A DNA stretch of 5,998 nt. Origin: Actinomycetota bacterium. GTDB lineage: Bacteria; Actinomycetota; Actinomycetes; Streptosporangiales; Streptosporangiaceae. Shown piece by piece: positions 1 to 5,302 of the stretch. A program made the position numbers and the translations under genes. The stretch spans positions 18,617 through 24,614 of the forward strand of contig PMOU01000042.1 of assembly GCA_003161205.1 (NCBI GenBank), read 5' to 3'. Under the pieces are notes generated by a model. The model was not told the DNA's origin and searched no databases. It saw only the letters and a program-made list of their open reading frames with translations. Position 1 is the first letter of the stretch. Every line of letters begins with the position of its first letter.

Positions 1-447
1 GTGACCGTGGACCGCGTCGCCCGGCGAGCCCGACCCGGCGTCCTGAGCATGGACGACCTGGCGGAGGTGCTGCCCAAGGCCGACATCGTGATCTTGCTGG
101 TCCCGGTCACCCCGGCCACCACCGGGCTGGTGGACGCGCGGTTCCTGGCCCAGATGCATGACCATGCCCTGCTGGTCAACGCGGCCCGCGGCTCCATCGT
201 GGACACCGGCGCGCTGCTGGCGGAGCTGAGGTCCGGGCGGCTGCGCGCCGCGCTCGACGTCACCGACCCCGAGCCGCTCCCGGACGGCCATCCGCTGTGG
301 TCCGCGCCTGGCCTGCTGCTCACGCCCCACGTGGCCGGCGCGATGACCACGGCCATGCCGCGCGTCATGGCCATGGTCAAGGATCAGCTGGCCCGCTACG
401 CCGCGGGCGAGCCGCTGCACAACGTCATCGGCGATCAGGGCTACTAG
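1..447 (+). CDS. D-2-hydroxyacid dehydrogenase, C-terminal part (5' end outside window)
   Basis: This is the last 148 codons of an NAD(P)-dependent D-isomer-specific 2-hydroxyacid dehydrogenase, a cytosolic enzyme family that interconverts 2-keto acids and D-2-hydroxy acids. Seen in the sequence, numbered from base 1, are NAARG at 60-64 with the substrate-binding Arg63, DPEPLP at 89-94 with the catalytic-pair Glu91, and LTPHVAG at 107-113 with the catalytic His110. The family is usually about 310-340 residues. The catalytic domain's first half and the GxGxxG cofactor loop are missing, so the GTG at base 1 is almost certainly an internal codon and the gene enters from the left. The stop is followed 21 bases later by the psuG start, which suggests one transcript. 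The exact substrate (hydroxypyruvate/glyoxylate, phosphoglycerate or another) cannot be read from this part. The family call is firm; the substrate is unknown. Confidence 0.93.
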   Translation: MTVDRVARRARPGVLSMDDLAEVLPKADIVILLVPVTPATTGLVDARFLAQMHDHALLVNAARGSIVDTGALLAELRSGRLRAALDVTDPEPLPDGHPLWSAPGLLLTPHVAGAMTTAMPRVMAMVKDQLARYAAGEPLHNVIGDQGY

Positions 448-468
448 GGAAGTGCGAGAATTGTTCCC

Positions 469-1401
469 GTGCCTTCCCTGCTAGATGTATCTCCCCGGGT
501 CAGCGCGGCCCTGGCGGCCGGGGATCCGGTGGTCGCCCTGGAATCGACGATCATCTCCCACGGCCTGCCGCGTCCGGGCAACCTGGACGCCGCCCGGCAG
601 TTCGAGGCGATCCTGGCCGACGCGGGCGTGACCGCGGCCACCATCGCGCTGATCGACGGCGTGGCCAAGGTCGGCTTGGCGCCAGCGGACCTGGAGCGCA
701 TCGCCACGGACGAGTCCGTGGTCAAGGTCAGCAGCCGTGACATCGGCATCGCGATGGCGCGGAAGGTGACGGGCGGCACGACCGTGGCCGCCACGTCCGT
801 GCTGGCCGCGCGGGCCGGCATCGGGGTGTTCGCGACCGGCGGGCTCGGCGGCGTGCACCGCGGCGCGGCCGATACCTTCGATGAGTCGGCGGACCTGACC
901 GTGCTGTCCCGGACGCCGATCACGGTCGTCTCGGCCGGGGTGAAGTCCATCTTGGACATCCCGGCCACGCTGGAGCGGCTGGAGACGCTGAGCGTCGCGG
1001 TCATCGGCTACCGGACCTCGCGCTTCCCCGCCTTCTGGCTGTCGGACTCCGGCTGCGACCTGGACTGGCGCGCCGACAGCCCGGAGGAGATCGCCGACAT
1101 CATGGCGGCCCGGGCGGCCTTCGGCGAGCAGTCCGCCCTGCTGGTCGCCAACCCGCTGCCGACGGCCCTGCAGCTGGACCCGGGGGTCCTGGACAGCGCG
1201 CTTGAAGACTCCCTGGCCGTCGCGGCCGACCAGGGGGTCCGCGGCAAGGCGGTCAGCCCCTTCCTGCTCGACCGGATCCAGCAGGTCACCGGCGGAATGA
1301 GCGTCGAGGTCAACCTGCACATCGTCCGCGGCAACATCGAGCTCGCCGGCCAGATCGCCGCCTCCTGGACGACGCGGGCCGCTGGCCCGGATTGCGGCTG
1401 A
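469..1401 (+). CDS. psuG: Pseudouridine-5'-phosphate glycosidase
   Basis: A 310-residue protein of full family length. PsuG cleaves the C-C glycosidic bond of pseudouridine 5'-phosphate to give uracil and ribose 5-phosphate in the cytosol; it needs a divalent metal and works through a lysine imine with opened ribose. Family signatures run in order: VALESTIISHGLP at 22-34 (Glu25), ATGGLGGVHR at 122-131, a DESADL segment at 138-143, SAGVKSILD at 155-163 with Lys159 as the likely imine-forming lysine, LPATLERLET-like residues at 164-173, FPAFWLSDSG at 186-195, NPLP at 228-231, and a GKAVSPFLL / NLHIV tail near 259-286. The GTG at 469 is the first usable start. An AGGGA lies about 18 bases upstream, rather far, so initiation may rely on coupling to the upstream gene. 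The PfkB kinase gene that follows overlaps it, the usual partner arrangement. Some relatives (IndA, AlnA) work in C-glycoside biosynthesis, but nothing in the window supports that role here. Confidence 0.95.
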   Translation: MPSLLDVSPRVSAALAAGDPVVALESTIISHGLPRPGNLDAARQFEAILADAGVTAATIALIDGVAKVGLAPADLERIATDESVVKVSSRDIGIAMARKVTGGTTVAATSVLAARAGIGVFATGGLGGVHRGAADTFDESADLTVLSRTPITVVSAGVKSILDIPATLERLETLSVAVIGYRTSRFPAFWLSDSGCDLDWRADSPEEIADIMAARAAFGEQSALLVANPLPTALQLDPGVLDSALEDSLAVAADQGVRGKAVSPFLLDRIQQVTGGMSVEVNLHIVRGNIELAGQIAASWTTRAAGPDCG

Positions 1402-2318
1402 GTCCCGCCGGCGCCCGGCGGGTCGTGGTCATCGGCGACGTGATCAACGACGTGCTCGTCAAGCCCGCCGGGAGCGTCACGCCGGGCAGCGACACCCCGG
1501 CCGCGATCCGGGCCTGCCCGGGCGGGTCAGCGGCCAACCAGGCGGCGTGGATGGCGCATCTCGGCACGGAGGCGGTGTTCGCCGGGCGGGCCGGCGCCCT
1601 CGACGCGGAGTACCACCGGCGGGAACTGGCCCGGGCCGGGGTCCGCGCGCATCTGGCCGCCGACCCGGACACCGGCACCGGCTCGATCGTGATCATGGTC
1701 GCGGGGGACGGGGAACGGACCATGTTCACCGACCGGGGAGCGAACCTGCGGCTGCGGCGCTCGGACCTGCCGCCCGGTCTCCTGGACGGCGCGGCGGTGC
1801 TGCACCTGACCGGGTACACGTTCTGCGAGCCGCCGCTGCTCGAACTGGCGCTCTGGCTGCTGGAGCAGGCTCGTTCCCGGCAGCTCGCCGTCACCATCGA
1901 CCCCGGCTCGGCTGCCTTCCTGGCCCGGATGCCGGCCGGGGCGTTCCTGGGCTGGACCGAAGGCGCGGCGCTGTGCTTTCCCAACCGCGACGAAGCCGCC
2001 GTGCTCACCGGCGAGCAGGACCCGGTGACGATGGCGGCCCGCCTGACCAGGCACTACGGCGCCGTGGTCCTGAAACTCGGCGAACAGGGATGCGTACTGG
2101 CGGTCCCGGGGGAGGCCCCGGTGCGCATCCCGGCCCACCCCGCCCGGGCCACCGACACCACCGGCGCGGGCGACGCGTTCTGCGGCGCCTTCATCAGCAG
2201 ATGGCTGTCCGGCGATGCCGCCCCTAGCCCCGCCGTGGCTGACCTCGCGGCGGCCGCGGAGTTCGCGGGCCGGATCGCCGCCTCCGTCGTGACCCGCTTC
2301 GGCGCTCGCCCCCGCTAA
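1392..2318 (+). CDS. psuK: PfkB-family carbohydrate kinase, probable pseudouridine kinase
   Basis: A 308-residue ribokinase-fold sugar kinase. Visible motifs are the N-terminal strand RRVVVIGDVINDVLVK at 9-24, the first PfkB signature GGSAANQAAWMAHLG at 44-58, an NRDEAAVLTG segment at 198-207, and the second PfkB signature DTTGAGDAFCGAF at 255-267 with Asp261 as the catalytic base and the glycine-rich anion hole before it. The fold call is firm. Pseudouridine as substrate is inferred from the overlap with psuG, since PsuK makes the PsuG substrate. It lacks the extra N-terminal helix-turn-helix found in some PsuK proteins. The TTG at 1392 lies within the last ten bases of psuG and has no clear Shine-Dalgarno sequence, so translational coupling is likely. 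A GTG at 1425 is an alternative but would begin inside the first beta strand. Another pentose or nucleoside kinase activity is possible. Confidence 0.88.
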   Translation: MRLSPAGARRVVVIGDVINDVLVKPAGSVTPGSDTPAAIRACPGGSAANQAAWMAHLGTEAVFAGRAGALDAEYHRRELARAGVRAHLAADPDTGTGSIVIMVAGDGERTMFTDRGANLRLRRSDLPPGLLDGAAVLHLTGYTFCEPPLLELALWLLEQARSRQLAVTIDPGSAAFLARMPAGAFLGWTEGAALCFPNRDEAAVLTGEQDPVTMAARLTRHYGAVVLKLGEQGCVLAVPGEAPVRIPAHPARATDTTGAGDAFCGAFISRWLSGDAAPSPAVADLAAAAEFAGRIAASVVTRFGARPR

Positions 2319-2348
2319 GTCCGCCATTTCCCGCTGGCCACGGAAACA

Positions 2349-2364
2349 TGCAATTGCACGTGCA
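2349..2364. repeat. Two overlapping 10-base palindromes
   Basis: TGCAATTGCA (2349-2358) and TGCACGTGCA (2355-2364) are each perfect palindromes and share the TGCA at 2355-2358. Another TGCA lies at 2385-2388. The site sits 31 bases after the kinase stop and about 210 bases before the phosphatase ATG. It could be a binding site for a dimeric regulator. No known operator is recognised, so the function is inference. Confidence 0.4.
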
Positions 2365-2421
2365 CCACGGCTCGTTAGGGAAAATGCACTTTTTATCCCG
2401 AACGGTCCGTCCTTCCCCCAG

Positions 2422-2481
2422 CCAGCACGTTTACTCGTCACGGTGACGGCTGTTACTGCTGGGATCTTCTGCCGTCGGCAG
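2422..2481. promoter_or_regulatory. Pair of 13-base odd palindromes with an outer symmetric arm pair
   Basis: CGTCACGGTGACG (2436-2448) is a perfect odd palindrome centred on base 2442. It is flanked at equal distance by CCAGCA (2422-2427) and TGCTGG (2457-2462), giving an interrupted 41-base dyad on the same centre. A second perfect odd palindrome, CTGCCGTCGGCAG (2469-2481), is centred on 2475. The two centres are 33 bases apart, close to three helical turns. There is no T-run, so these are poor classical terminators. They fit an operator pair or structured leader RNA, but no regulator is identified. Confidence 0.4.
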
Positions 2482-2505
2482 TGGTGAATTCTCGCCAGGA
2501 GATAA

Positions 2506-2562
2506 ATGCGGCATGTACGGCAATTATCCAGTAAGTTGGTATTTCACCGCACGGGTAGTTGA
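2506..2562 (+). CDS. Possible 18-codon leader reading frame with a TTA codon
   Basis: An ATG at 2506 follows AGGAG at 2497-2501 with four bases between, a good though tight ribosome binding site. It opens the frame MRHVRQLSSKLVFHRTGS, which stops with TGA at 2560-2562. That is 11 bases before the phosphatase ATG, and the TGA overlaps an alternative TTG start at 2559. Codon 7 is TTA, the rare leucine codon read by the bldA tRNA in Streptomyces and relatives; by eye I saw no in-frame TTA in the larger genes of the window. Third positions are only about half G/C, unlike normal genes here, so it would be a regulatory leader peptide rather than a conserved protein, or chance. Translation is unproven. 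Confidence 0.3.
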   Translation: MRHVRQLSSKLVFHRTGS

Positions 2563-2573
2563 GATGGAGACGC

Positions 2574-3647
2574 ATGAGCGTGTTTCTGCGACGTGCGATC
2601 AGGGCCGCGAGTAAACTTTCGATTTGGCTGCCGCTAGTTCTCGGGCTGGATGCCGTCATCGCCGTCACGGCGATATTGATCGGGCGCCGCCTTGACCTGT
2701 CGGATCTCCTCGCGGCCGCACCCTTGCTGGCCTGCGCGCGATGCGGCGGCCGGGTGACCACCCTGGTCGCTGGCTACGCAATTGCCCTGTGCGCAATTGT
2801 GGCTGCGATCACCGGCATGTGGGGTACCACAAGTGCGGGATACCGTTTCGCCATTGTTGCCGGCGCCGGGGTATTCGCCGTGTTCGCGGCCGTGATCCGC
2901 AGTCGCCGGGAGGGCGCGCTTATCCGCATCAGCGAAAGGGTCCAGCGTGCCATCCTGCGGCCGCTGCCCGCGGAACTCGGCGGCGTGGCCTTTGCCTCCC
3001 ACTATCAGTCAGCGACGGCCCAGGCGCTGGTCGGCGGTGACCTTTATGACATCACGATGACACAGTTCGGGCCGCGCTTCATCATCGGTGATGTCAAGGG
3101 CAAGGGGATTGAGGCGGTCGGCAGGTGCGCCGCGGTCCTGGCGGTCTTCCGTGAGCTGGCGTTCGGCGAGCCCGACATGATCCGGCTCGCCGTGGAGATG
3201 GACGCCAGGTTGTCGCGGGACATGGACGCCGAGGACTTCGTCACGGCGATACTGGCTGAGTTCGCGCCGGGCGAAGTGCGCCTGGTCAACTGCGGGCACC
3301 ACCCCCCGGTCAGGCTGGCCGCCGGTGCCCGGGGACTGCAGGTCATGACCCCGCCGCGGTACGAGCCGCCGTTCGGGCTGCACCCGCACCCGGCCCGGCA
3401 GGACATCGCCCTGAGGCCGGGCGACCGGCTGCTGTTCTACACCGACGGCCTGGTCGAGACCCGGGATCGGGCGGGCCGCTTCTTTGAGCTCGATGCTCAC
3501 GTCGCGACCGCCCTGGCCGACCCTAACCTGGACGCCGCCGTGGAGGGCGTGATTAAGCTCCTGCTCGAGCACGCGGGCGACGGCCTCACCGACGACGTCC
3601 TTCTCGTCCTCGGCGAGGCCCTCAGCCTCGATCCACCGGTCAATTAG
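2574..3647 (+). CDS. Membrane-anchored SpoIIE-family PP2C serine/threonine phosphatase
   Basis: A 357-residue protein in two parts. Residues 17-36, about 62-82 and 91-108 are hydrophobic membrane segments, with a weaker one near 43-55. A charged linker (SRREGALIRISERVQRA, 110-126) leads into a cytoplasmic PP2C/SpoIIE domain with LVGGDLYD at 152-159 (Asp156), IGDVKGKG at 171-178 (Asp173), NCGHHPP at 239-245, FYTDGLVE at 288-295 (Asp291) and TDDVLLVL at 339-346. These aspartates are the metal ligands of the family, so it should be active. Family members usually dephosphorylate anti-anti-sigma factors; no such partner, anti-sigma kinase, GAF or PAS domain lies in the window. The ATG at 2574 is chosen because GGAG sits at 2566-2569; a TTG at 2559 in the same frame would add five residues. 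The start lies just after a possible leader reading frame. Confidence 0.9.
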   Translation: MSVFLRRAIRAASKLSIWLPLVLGLDAVIAVTAILIGRRLDLSDLLAAAPLLACARCGGRVTTLVAGYAIALCAIVAAITGMWGTTSAGYRFAIVAGAGVFAVFAAVIRSRREGALIRISERVQRAILRPLPAELGGVAFASHYQSATAQALVGGDLYDITMTQFGPRFIIGDVKGKGIEAVGRCAAVLAVFRELAFGEPDMIRLAVEMDARLSRDMDAEDFVTAILAEFAPGEVRLVNCGHHPPVRLAAGARGLQVMTPPRYEPPFGLHPHPARQDIALRPGDRLLFYTDGLVETRDRAGRFFELDAHVATALADPNLDAAVEGVIKLLLEHAGDGLTDDVLLVLGEALSLDPPVN

Positions 3648-3808
3648 GGCCGGCTGGCGGAGAACAGGTACACCCCGCCCTCATGGTCTTCACCGAGGCC
3701 AGGCGAACCGATCGCGACGATGACCCGAATCTGGTGTCGCACCCGGGCTTGGTGCCGGTGATGGGCGGCCGCGACGGCTACCGGAGTCCTGTGTGAGCTA
3801 GCAGACAT
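3644..3808 (-). pseudogene. Possible small or decayed minus-strand gene with weak FG-GAP-like tail
   Basis: A minus-strand frame of 54 codons from an ATG at 3808 ends with TAA at 3644-3646, overlapping the phosphatase stop from the other side. Its end reads GSPGLGEDHEGGVYLF, which weakly resembles the FG-GAP/beta-propeller pattern (GAPxxx...GxVYVF). Upstream on the same strand is AAAGGAGGT (3838-3830), an almost ideal Shine-Dalgarno sequence. The ATG correctly spaced from it (3822, seven bases) is in a different frame and yields only MPARQCLLAHTGLR before a TAG at 3778. A frameshift in a former gene would explain both facts, but the similarity is short and could be chance. A plus-strand frame competes for the same DNA. 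Confidence 0.2.
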
Positions 3809-3980
3809 TGCCGCGCGGGCATTTCTCTTACCTCCTTTGTGTTGCGCGAGTCGGTGGTGATCAAAAGGAAAAGAACCACCCGACGAGCCGCCACGGACAT
3901 TCAGCACAAGGCGCCCGGCACGACCCGCCGTTTCCATAGTTGACGCTGCCATTAAGCGGCGTCAGGGAGGTGCTCGTATC
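3648..3980. other. Gap without a firm gene; competing short reading frames
   Basis: These 333 bases hold no gene I can name. On the plus strand a frame from ATG 3683 to TGA 3796 (37 residues, mostly G/C third positions) has no obvious ribosome binding site. On the minus strand a strong Shine-Dalgarno sequence and two short frames are present, described separately. At 3850-3884 GTCGGTGGT can pair with ACCACCCGAC apart from one bulged base, a weak hairpin. GACGC (3942-3946) and GCGTC (3958-3962) form a short dyad just before the next gene. The stretch may contain the decayed remains of a gene, or only a promoter for the membrane protein gene at 3981; no clear promoter hexamers were found. Confidence 0.4.
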
Positions 3981-4391
3981 ATGAGGCTCAGTTCCCGGTT
4001 CATTCTTGACAATCTGTTCCTGCTGGCCGCTGCCTTTCTCGTCGTCGCGGCGATGACGTGGGGCGCGGGAATAGCCGGCTGGACGGCGTTCGGCGTTTCG
4101 GCTGGCATTACGGTCATCGCGGCGGCGAGCGCGGTGCTTTCCACCAGGAACGCCAGGAAGCTCGGGCACGGCGTCATCGCGCTGGCCGCCCTGTGGTCGC
4201 TGGTGGCGGCCCTGGCGTTCTCCGGTACGCTCCTGACCTGGCTCGTCTTCGCCGATGCGATCGCGGTGGGCGTGCTGGCCCTGGCCGACCTGACCGCGCA
4301 CGAGGCGACGACGGAGAAGGTCGTCCACCAGCTGGTGGTGCACGACGGCGCTGCCGTTACCAGCCAGCCCGAGCAGCGGACCGCCGCCTGA
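3981..4391 (+). CDS. Small four-helix integral membrane protein of unknown function
   Basis: A 136-residue protein dominated by four hydrophobic segments at about 11-27, 32-53, 63-80 and 83-104. Short charged loops (TRNARK at 55-60) lie between the second and third, and a soluble polar tail runs from about 105 to 136 (AHEATTEKVVHQ). The start is well supported: GGGAGG at 3965-3970 sits ten bases before the ATG. The pattern of paired helices with tryptophans (W27, W34, W72, W87) recalls small SPW-repeat-like actinobacterial membrane proteins, but I cannot confirm that family. It appears to be a single-gene unit ending at a strong hairpin. No catalytic motif is visible and no function is assigned. 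Confidence 0.82.
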   Translation: MRLSSRFILDNLFLLAAAFLVVAAMTWGAGIAGWTAFGVSAGITVIAAASAVLSTRNARKLGHGVIALAALWSLVAALAFSGTLLTWLVFADAIAVGVLALADLTAHEATTEKVVHQLVVHDGAAVTSQPEQRTAA

Positions 4392-4410
4392 GGCGGTTAT
4401 CCAGCGCTGT

Positions 4411-4453
4411 AACGAGCTGAGGCGGATCGGTTAGCGATCCGCCTCAGCTCGTT
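4411..4453. terminator. Perfect 19-bp hairpin, likely two-way terminator between convergent genes
   Basis: AACGAGCTGAGGCGGATCG (4411-4429) pairs without mismatch with 4435-4453 across the five-base loop GTTAG. It lies 19 bases after the membrane protein stop and 10 bases beyond the stop of the convergent hydrolase gene, so it can serve both transcripts. T-runs are short on both sides (GTTT on the plus strand), which is common for actinobacterial stem-only terminators. A copy of CTGAGGCGG at 4388-4396, overlapping the upstream gene's stop codon, repeats part of the left arm (4417-4425) and could compete for the right arm. Confidence 0.85.
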
Positions 4454-4463
4454 TCACGTCAGC

Positions 4464-5288
4464 TCAGCCCAGCCAGTCGAGCAAGAGCTCGTTCAGCCGG
4501 TCAGGCGCGTCCAATGGCACCCAATGGCTCGAATCGGGGATTTCTTCGTAACGCCACGGCCCCGCCACCAGAGCGGCTGAATCCTTCATTCGCTCGCCAT
4601 CGAGGTAATGGTCGCCGGTCGACCAGATGCCAAGAGTCGGCGCCAGGACCGGCGGGAGGCTGGGTGGCGGTCCGGGCTTGCGCGGCGCGAGGTTGGCCCG
4701 GTACCAGTTCAGTGACGCGGTGAGCGCCCCGGGCCGGGACAGGTCGGCGATCGCCTGCTCCAGATCTGCGTCCCCCCGGCTGAAGGTGCGCAGCCAGGCC
4801 CAGTCCTCGTACTGGATGGTCGCCTCGGCAACGTCGGTGAACTGGAAGAACAGCTGGTACCAGGCCATCTCGTACTGGCGCACCGTCGGCGGGGCCAGCG
4901 GATGCGGCACGGAGATGGCGGTGAGCGTCCGGACCCGGTCCGGGTAGAGCATGGCCGCGAGCCAGGCCACGGCCGCGCCCCAGTCATGGCCGACGACGTG
5001 CGCCGTCTCCAGGTCAAGGCGATCCAGGATCGCGCCCACGTCGGCGACGATGTTCCGCAGGCGGTACGCGTCCACGCCATCGGGGCGCGCCGAGCGCCCG
5101 AAACCCCGCAGGTCCGGCGTGATGACCCGGAACCCGCTGGCCGCCAGGACCGGGATCTGGTGGCGCCACAGGCGCGCGGAGTCCGGCCAGCCGTGGAGCA
5201 GCAGGACCGGGACGCCGTCACCGTGAACCTCGACGTACAAGGAGATCCCGTTCACGTCGAGGAACCGGCCGTCTTCTGGGCTCGTCAT
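4464..5288 (-). CDS. Alpha/beta-fold hydrolase, epoxide hydrolase type
   Basis: A 274-residue cytosolic alpha/beta hydrolase. Motifs in order are LLLHGWPDS at 29-37 (oxyanion-hole HGWP), DLRGFGRS at 59-66, the nucleophile elbow VVGHDWGAA at 98-106 with Asp102, the acid-loop candidates Asp226/Asp230 in STGDHYLD at 223-230, and the base His255 in DSSHWVPLD at 252-260. An aspartate nucleophile excludes ordinary serine esterases and leaves epoxide hydrolases or haloalkane dehalogenases. Cap-domain tyrosines Tyr144 (AWYQLF) and Tyr196 (LNWYRAN) are the expected ring-opening pair and favour epoxide hydrolase. The frame stays open further upstream, but the ATG at 5288 is chosen because GGGAG (5297-5301) lies eight bases before it and homology begins there. 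It starts 14 bases after the DUF3099 gene stop, so the two are probably one operon. The natural substrate is unknown. Confidence 0.92.
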   Translation of the reverse strand: MTSPEDGRFLDVNGISLYVEVHGDGVPVLLLHGWPDSARLWRHQIPVLAASGFRVITPDLRGFGRSARPDGVDAYRLRNIVADVGAILDRLDLETAHVVGHDWGAAVAWLAAMLYPDRVRTLTAISVPHPLAPPTVRQYEMAWYQLFFQFTDVAEATIQYEDWAWLRTFSRGDADLEQAIADLSRPGALTASLNWYRANLAPRKPGPPPSLPPVLAPTLGIWSTGDHYLDGERMKDSAALVAGPWRYEEIPDSSHWVPLDAPDRLNELLLDWLG

Positions 5289-5302
5289 GTCCCCGGCTCC
5301 CG

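Larger units (their letters stand above)
2319..2573. promoter_or_regulatory. A+T-richer leader/promoter region upstream of the phosphatase gene
   Basis: This 255-base stretch separates the psu genes from the phosphatase gene and differs in composition. Counting by eye, 2341-2400 is about 50% G+C and 2521-2580 about 48%, while the flanking genes look near 70%. It holds several dyads and a possible short leader reading frame, listed separately. I could not fix a convincing -35/-10 pair, nor a hairpin with a T-run that would end the psu transcript. The composition and dyad density suggest regulatory DNA; which elements are used is not visible. Confidence 0.55.

Noticed and set aside
481..1320. 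Long minus-strand open frame (279 codons) opposite psuG
   Set aside because: It lies wholly opposite a clearly identified gene, is rich in Arg, Gly, Asp and Gln with no motif, and is the expected antisense shadow in high-G+C DNA.
1527..2441. Long minus-strand open frame (304 codons) opposite the kinase and extending into the gap
   Set aside because: Most of it is antisense to the kinase, with shadow-like composition and no recognisable domain. Its start in the A+T-richer gap has no ribosome binding site.
2453..2761. Minus-strand 102-codon frame over the leader region and phosphatase start
   Set aside because: No motif or ribosome binding site, and it overlaps the well-supported phosphatase start. 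Openness is explained by chance in this composition.
2778..2799. Repeated GCAATTG inside the phosphatase gene (2778-2784 and 2793-2799), echoing the palindrome at 2349
   Set aside because: Both copies encode Ala-Ile within a membrane helix, so the amino acid repeat explains them.
3009..3572. Minus-strand open frame (187 codons) opposite the phosphatase
   Set aside because: Antisense to the conserved PP2C motifs and without any domain of its own.
3940..3945. TTGACG as a -35 box for the membrane protein gene
   Set aside because: No -10-like hexamer lies 16-18 bases downstream; that position is occupied by the ribosome binding site.
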